Shown here: in pieces, positions 60,233 through 64,000 of the stretch
Layout: each line of letters starts with the position of its first letter
Position numbering within the stretch: position 1 is the stretch's first letter
Assembly: GCF_009834185.1 (NCBI RefSeq)
Contig: NZ_CP047173.1
Span: 248,001-312,000 of the forward strand
Length of the DNA: 64,000 bases
DNA from: Rathayibacter sp. VKM Ac-2760
Lineage (GTDB): Bacteria > Actinomycetota > Actinomycetes > Actinomycetales > Microbacteriaceae
Direction: 5' to 3'
Made by a program: the position numbers and the translations under genes
Notes under the pieces: model-generated
Databases searched by the model: none
Seen by the model: the letters and a program-made list of their open reading frames with translations, nothing else
Told to the model about the DNA's origin: nothing

Positions 60233-61132
60233 GACGTGCGGCGGCTGGAACTGCTCAGAGAGCTGTCGATGCGGCGCTCCATCACCGCGGTGGCGGAGGC
60301 GACCCACCGCACCCCCTCGGCCGTCTCGCAGCAGCTCAAGGTGCTCGAGCGCGAGGCGGGCGTGCCCCTGATCGAGCGCTCGGGCCGCGGAGTCGTGCTC
60401 ACCGCCGCCGGCCGCGAGCTCGCCCGCAGCGCGACCGAGATCGCGATCGCGCTCGAGCGCGCCGACGCCGTCTGGCAGACGTTCAAGAACAACCCGATCG
60501 GCGAGGTGACCATCGCGACCTTCCCGACGGCCGGGCAGATGCTCCTCCCCGACGCCCTGGTGGCGCTGCGCAGCGTGGAGGGGCTGGTGGTGCACTGCGA
60601 GGACGCCGATCCGGGCACCGACGAGTTCCTCGACCTCACCGCCGACTTCGACATCGTCCTCGCGCACTCGCCGAACGGCCGCAGCGCCTGGGCGGGCCAC
60701 GGCCTCGCGATGGCGGAGCTGATGGTCGAGCCGCTGGACATCGCCCTGCCGCTCGGCCACCGCCTCGCCGACCGCGCGACCGTGACCGCGGCCGACCTCG
60801 TCGGCGAGACCTGGATCGGCGTGCCCGACGGCTTCCCGTTCGAGCGGATCATGCAGGAGATCGAGACCGCGTCCGGCGAGCCGGTGCGGGTGGAGCAGCG
60901 CTTCGCCTCGACCCGCGTGACGGAGGCGTTCGTCGCCGCCGGACTCGGCATCGCCGTCGTCCCGCGCTACACCGCGGGTACGGCCGGGATCGTGGTGAAG
61001 CCGCTGCGCGGCGTGAACTCGGTCCGGCACATCGTCGCGCTGATGCGGCCGGACCGGGCGGAGCGGCTCTCGGTGCGCACCGTGGTCCGCGAGCTGCGCG
61101 CGCAGGCCGGCCGCCTCCTCCACTCCGTGTGA
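60230..61132 (+). CDS. LysR-family transcriptional regulator
   Basis: A 300-residue regulator: HTH MRRSITAVAEATHRTPSAVSQQLKVLEREAGVPLIERSGRGVVLTAAG (about 14-62), then the effector-binding domain (EVTIATFPTAGQMLLPDALVAL). TAGCGT ends six bases before the ATG and GTAGCGTTGCTAC is palindromic over the start, so the transcript is probably leaderless and autoregulated. Its likely target is the adjacent divergent small gene. Ligand unknown. Confidence 0.9.
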   Translation: MDVRRLELLRELSMRRSITAVAEATHRTPSAVSQQLKVLEREAGVPLIERSGRGVVLTAAGRELARSATEIAIALERADAVWQTFKNNPIGEVTIATFPTAGQMLLPDALVALRSVEGLVVHCEDADPGTDEFLDLTADFDIVLAHSPNGRSAWAGHGLAMAELMVEPLDIALPLGHRLADRATVTAADLVGETWIGVPDGFPFERIMQEIETASGEPVRVEQRFASTRVTEAFVAAGLGIAVVPRYTAGTAGIVVKPLRGVNSVRHIVALMRPDRAERLSVRTVVRELRAQAGRLLHSV

Positions 61133-61165
61133 CCGGCGTGGCCGGCGGCGGATCCACCGGGTTCT

Positions 61166-61239
61166 CGCCGGTCGAGTAGCCGCGCAGCGGCGCCCCCCTT
61201 TGCCGGTCGAGTAGCCGCGCAGCGGCGTATCGAGACCCG
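61166..61239. repeat. Half plus complete family B palindrome
   Basis: A truncated copy (CGCCGGTCGAGTAGCCGCGCAGCGGCG) is followed at 61201 by a complete TGCCGGTCGAGTAGCCGCGCAGCGGCGTATCGAGACCC. Confidence 0.8.
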
Positions 61240-61263
61240 CTGTCACCAGCACTCCGGAGGACG

Positions 61264-61304
61264 TGGGTCTCGATACGCCCGCTCCGCGGGCTACTCGATC
61301 AGCG
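61264..61304. repeat. Family B palindrome
   Basis: TGGGTCTCGATACGCCCGCTCCGCGGGCTACTCGATCAGCG, opposite orientation to its neighbours. Confidence 0.85.
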
Positions 61305-61352
61305 AGGAGACGGCGCTCCGAGCTGGTGGATGCCCGCGCGGCGGCGCTCCTT

Positions 61353-61390
61353 TGCTGGTCGAGTAGCCGCGCAGCGGCGTATCGAGACCC
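61353..61390. repeat. Family B palindrome
   Basis: TGCTGGTCGAGTAGCCGCGCAGCGGCGTATCGAGACCC, matching the copy at 41102. Confidence 0.85.
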
Positions 61391-61464
61391 GCCCCCCGCT
61401 ACCCGATCCGCCGCCGCCTCGCCACTCGGCCCGCGCCCGGGCGGCCACAGGGGACAATGGAGGC

Positions 61465-61899
61465 ATGACCGATCCGCTCGACTCCTCGCCGCGCCCCGAC
61501 GACGTCGAGATCATCCGCGAGGAGGTCGACGTCCGCCGCTCGCCGCGCGTCTGGCGGATCCTCGCGCTCGGCGCCGGCCTCGGCGCGATCGTCGCCTTCG
61601 TGCTCACCTTCGCGCTCCCCGAGACGGAGGGCTTCAGCCAGGGTCAGGTCTTCGGCTTCAGCCTGCTGCTCTTCGTCACGATCTTCGGGACGCTCGCCGC
61701 CCTCGTCGTGGTGATCCTCGACCGGGTCGTCGGCCGCCGCATCCGGCGCGCCACGGCCGAGCGGACCATCGCCCGCGAGTCGGCAGCCGACGACGAGACC
61801 GATGAGAACGACGTCGAGACGGACGACGAGACCCTCGTGGACGACTCCCCGGACGAGAACGAGGCGCCCGGCACGGAGCCGGACGCCTCGACGCGCTAG
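61465..61899 (+). CDS. Two-helix membrane protein with acidic tail
   Basis: A 144-residue protein starting at ATG 61465, GGAGG immediately upstream. Helices are about 33-50 and 62-85 (WRILALGAGLGAIVAFVLTFALP; GQVFGFSLLLFVTIFGTLAALVVVIL). A basic RRIRRATAERT stretch is followed by an Asp/Glu-rich, disordered tail. Function unknown. It converges with the basic small protein at 61924. Confidence 0.75.
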   Translation: MTDPLDSSPRPDDVEIIREEVDVRRSPRVWRILALGAGLGAIVAFVLTFALPETEGFSQGQVFGFSLLLFVTIFGTLAALVVVILDRVVGRRIRRATAERTIARESAADDETDENDVETDDETLVDDSPDENEAPGTEPDASTR

Positions 61900-61923
61900 A
61901 GACGACGCTCTGCAAGCGAGTGG

Positions 61924-62052
61924 TCAGCGGCGCTTGCGGCTGCTGCGGCTCGTCGAGCGCGCGGCGTTCTGCGTGGCGCGCTTGGCCTTCTGCGACTTCT
62001 TCAGTCGACCCGCGATGAACGTCAGGAGCAGGGGCAGCAGGCGGTAGATCAC
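61924..62052 (-). CDS. Small basic membrane-associated protein
   Basis: A 42-residue ORF from GTG 62052, GAGGAG about five bases upstream: VIYRLLPLLLTFIAGRLKKSQKAKRATQNAARSTSRSSRKRR. One short hydrophobic helix (3-15) is followed by a Lys/Arg-rich tail. It lies downstream of purF, where purM is often found. The tail suggests membrane-surface or nucleic-acid contact, but that is speculation. Confidence 0.6.
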   Translation of the reverse strand: MIYRLLPLLLTFIAGRLKKSQKAKRATQNAARSTSRSSRKRR

Positions 62053-62173
62053 GGGGACTCCTCGTCTCGGGCGCACGGAGCGGCGCCCCACGATCTTGGA
62101 CGATCCGCCGCCGCACGGCACCCCGTTGCGCGCACCCGAGCGCTGTGCCTCCCGGATGCGCGCTCTCCCAGCC

Positions 62174-63631
62174 TCAGCTCAGCTGGGTGCGCTCCACCCA
62201 GTCGAGGTACTCGGGGGTGACGGTGCCGGTGACGTACTCGCCGGTGAAGCAGCTGGTCTCGAGGTCGGTGACGTCCGAGCCCTCCAGGATCGCCGCCTTC
62301 ATGTCGGCGACCTCCTGATAGATCAGGTAGTCGGCGCCGATCGCCTCCGAGATCTCCGGGATCTTGCGGTTGTGCGCGACGAGCTCCTGCCGCGACGGCA
62401 TGTTGATCCCGTACACGTGCGGGTAGCGCACCGGCGGCGCGGCGGAGGCGAAGGTGACGCTGTTCGCGCCGGCCGTGCGGGCCATGTCGACGATCTCCTT
62501 CGATGTCGTGCCGCGCACGATCGAGTCGTCGACGATCAGCACGTTCTTGCCCTTGAACTCGCTCGACATCGCATTGAGCTTCTGCCGCACCGACTTCTTG
62601 CGGACCGCCTGCCCGGGCATGATGAACGTCCGGCCGACGTAGCGGTTCTTGTAGAAGCCCTCCCGGTACGGGATGCCCAGCTTCTGCGCGACCTGCATCG
62701 CGGCGGGCCGCGAGGAGTCCGGGATCGGCATGACCACGTCGATCGCGCCGCCCGGCGTGTACGCGGAGATGGTGTCGGCGAGGCGGTCGCCGAGGCGCAG
62801 CCGGGCCTCGTAGACCGAGATGCCCGAGAGGATCGAGTCGGGGCGGGCGAGGTAGACGTACTCGAACGAGCACGGGATGAGGCGCGGGTTCTTCGCGCAC
62901 TGGCGGCTCGTCATCCGGCCGTCGGGGGTGATGAAGATCGCCTCGCCGGGAGCGACGTCGCGGACGATCTCGAAGCCCTGCGCCTCGAGCACCAGCGACT
63001 CGGAGGCGACCACCCAGTCGTCCGGCCCGTTCACGTTGAAGCGGCGGCCGACGATCAGCGGGCGGATGCCGAACGGGTCGCGGAACGCGAGCAGCCCGTG
63101 GCCGGCGATCAGCGCGATCGTGGCGTAGGAGCCCTCGACCCGCTCGTGCACGCGGGCGACCGCGTCGAACACCTCGTCCGCGTCGAGGTCGCGGCCCGAG
63201 ATGGACGCCTGCAGCTCGTTCGCGAGCACGTTGACCAGCAGCTCGGTGTCGGAGGTGGTGTTGAGGTGGCGGCGATCGACGGTGAAGAGCTCCTCGGTGA
63301 GCTCGCGCGTGTTCGTCAGGTTGCCGTTGTGGATGAGGATGATGCCGTACGGCGCGTTCACGTAGAACGGCTGCGCCTCCTCCTCGCGCTCCGCGTTGCC
63401 CTTGGTGGCGTAGCGGACGTGCCCGAGGCCCATCGTGCCGAGCAGCGAGCGCATGTCGCGGGTGCGGAACGCCTCACGGACCTGCCCCGCCGCCTTCTTG
63501 ATGTGCAGCGTGCTGCCGTCGGCGGTGGCGATGCCGGTCGAGTCCTGGCCGCGGTGCTGCAGGAGCGAGAGGCTGTCGTAGATGGACTGGTTGACCGGTC
63601 CCGAGGACACGATTCCAACGATTCCGCACAT
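62174..63631 (-). CDS. purF: Amidophosphoribosyltransferase
   Basis: A 485-residue enzyme catalysing the first committed step of purine synthesis. The start ATG 63631 places Cys2 as the N-terminal nucleophile after Met removal (MCGIVGIVSS). Glutaminase motifs are QHRGQDSTGIA, RYATKGN, HNGNLTN and TSDTELL. The phosphoribosyltransferase loop is NVLIVDDSIVRGTTSKEIV, with VMPIPDSSRPAA before it. Cys residues in CAKNPRLIPCSFEYVYLARPDS fit the family's FeS/zinc site. The gene is followed not by purM but by the small basic protein gene. Confidence 0.95.
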   Translation of the reverse strand: MCGIVGIVSSGPVNQSIYDSLSLLQHRGQDSTGIATADGSTLHIKKAAGQVREAFRTRDMRSLLGTMGLGHVRYATKGNAEREEEAQPFYVNAPYGIILIHNGNLTNTRELTEELFTVDRRHLNTTSDTELLVNVLANELQASISGRDLDADEVFDAVARVHERVEGSYATIALIAGHGLLAFRDPFGIRPLIVGRRFNVNGPDDWVVASESLVLEAQGFEIVRDVAPGEAIFITPDGRMTSRQCAKNPRLIPCSFEYVYLARPDSILSGISVYEARLRLGDRLADTISAYTPGGAIDVVMPIPDSSRPAAMQVAQKLGIPYREGFYKNRYVGRTFIMPGQAVRKKSVRQKLNAMSSEFKGKNVLIVDDSIVRGTTSKEIVDMARTAGANSVTFASAAPPVRYPHVYGINMPSRQELVAHNRKIPEISEAIGADYLIYQEVADMKAAILEGSDVTDLETSCFTGEYVTGTVTPEYLDWVERTQLS

Positions 63632-63764
63632 GCCGGAGGGGCTCCCAAGGGGATAGCAGGGGGGTTGACGGTCCATCCTGGCACGCGGGGGACGCATCCC
63701 CTAACGGTTCGCTCCTGGCGGATCCGCCCGCGCGGGGGCGTCCGGGGCCCTCGGCGCGGGCGGA

Positions 63765-63923
63765 TCAGCCGGGCGGTGCGGTCCGCTGACCGGCGGCCCG
63801 CTCGGCTGCGGCCAGCTCCTGCACCGCCGGATCGGGCCGACCGAACAGCTCGGCGAAGGCAGCGCTCACCTCGACGGCGGTGAACCCTGTCGTGAAGCGC
63901 ATCTCCGGCCAGCGCGCTCGCAT
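63765..63923 (-). CDS. Short possible CDS upstream of purF
   Basis: A 52-residue frame (MRARWPEMRFTTGFTAVEVSAAFAELFGRPDPAVQELAAAERAAGQRTAPPG) with amphipathic character and plausible codon use, but a poor ribosome binding site. A second frame in the same stretch, continuing to the right edge, also looks protein-like (DDVVEVTIADGHVDASALAGD), so this may be the end of a gene broken or cut by the window edge. I cannot assign a family. Confidence 0.3.
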   Translation of the reverse strand: MRARWPEMRFTTGFTAVEVSAAFAELFGRPDPAVQELAAAERAAGQRTAPPG

Positions 63924-64000
63924 CGACGTGCCCGTCCGCGATCGTCACCTCGACGACGTCGTCCCGCGGAAGTCCGTCGCCTCCTCCTCAGCAGGTCGTG

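Larger units (their letters stand above)
61133..61464. other. Intergenic region with family B repeats
   Basis: Between the LysR gene and the membrane protein at 61465. It is largely made of family B copies (61166, 61201, 61264, 61353). The end (61440-61464) carries GACAAT and the ribosome binding site GGAGG of the next gene. Confidence 0.5.

Noticed and set aside
63358..63948. A 196-codon minus frame across the purF start
   Set aside because: Its downstream part is a shadow of purF. Only its first 20-30 codons look protein-like, and they are noted under the short CDS at 63765.

Overview
The window is a high-GC actinobacterial chromosome segment. The gene content (glucose-type LigD, mycothiol-era Actinobacteria housekeeping neighbours of purD and purF, a DUF7882-type small protein, LAxTG sortase signal, many candidate leaderless starts) and the dense intergenic palindromes point to Microbacteriaceae. 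A Rathayibacter-like genome is my best guess, but that is inference. I saw no rRNA, tRNA, CRISPR array, insertion sequence, phage or plasmid gene.

Layout. 1-4.6 kb: a large secreted protein of unknown function that runs off the left edge, a SnoaL/SgcJ-like lipoprotein and an orphan OmpR-type response regulator. 4.7-7.7 kb: a secreted GH43 arabinanase/xylosidase-type enzyme with LamG and Ig-like modules and an upstream LacI-type palindrome. 7.9-11.7 kb: an iron-siderophore ABC importer (lipoprotein, two FecCD permeases, ATPase) behind a DtxR/IdeR iron box. 12.2-26.0 kb: twelve tightly packed leftward genes that look like one operon. They encode DUF917 (S-Me-THD), a HyuA-type hydantoinase/oxoprolinase, a complete peptide/opine-type ABC importer, a YtcJ-type amidohydrolase, an alpha/beta hydrolase, a PaiB-type FMN protein, an M20 amidohydrolase, a PPOX-type flavoprotein and a PDR-type reductase. 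A PucR-family activator faces it at 26.1 kb. I read this as an uptake and stepwise-hydrolysis pathway for an unidentified cyclic or acylated amide, and it is the strongest candidate for an undescribed system here.

27.6-38 kb: an unknown small gene with an overlapping leader ORF, a FadR-type regulator plus SDR facing a second SDR, then a LacI regulator facing a carbohydrate ABC importer and a GH78 alpha-L-rhamnosidase, with repeated operator palindromes between them. 38-44 kb: a frameshifted tandem IclR regulator facing a sarcosine/N-methyltryptophan oxidase-type enzyme and a cupin, then an APC amine/amino-acid transporter and an MFS exporter. 44-57 kb: LigD, glutathione peroxidase, small unknown proteins, a 12-unit tandem array of a ~91-bp repeat (48.6-49.6 kb), a type III polyketide synthase with a methyltransferase, stress-type SDR, NUDIX, TIGR01777 epimerase and purD. 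57-64 kb: a sterol-carrier-like protein, a sortase-anchored 5'-nucleotidase, small membrane proteins, a LysR regulator and purF.

Three families of dispersed intergenic palindromes are scattered through the window: A (GCGAGATGCCACTTGTG arms, 6 copies), B (TCTCGATACGCC/CTACTCGA arms, about 11 copies) and C (GTGCACAACT-AGGC arms, 2 copies). Family A repeats often create false start codons upstream of real genes.
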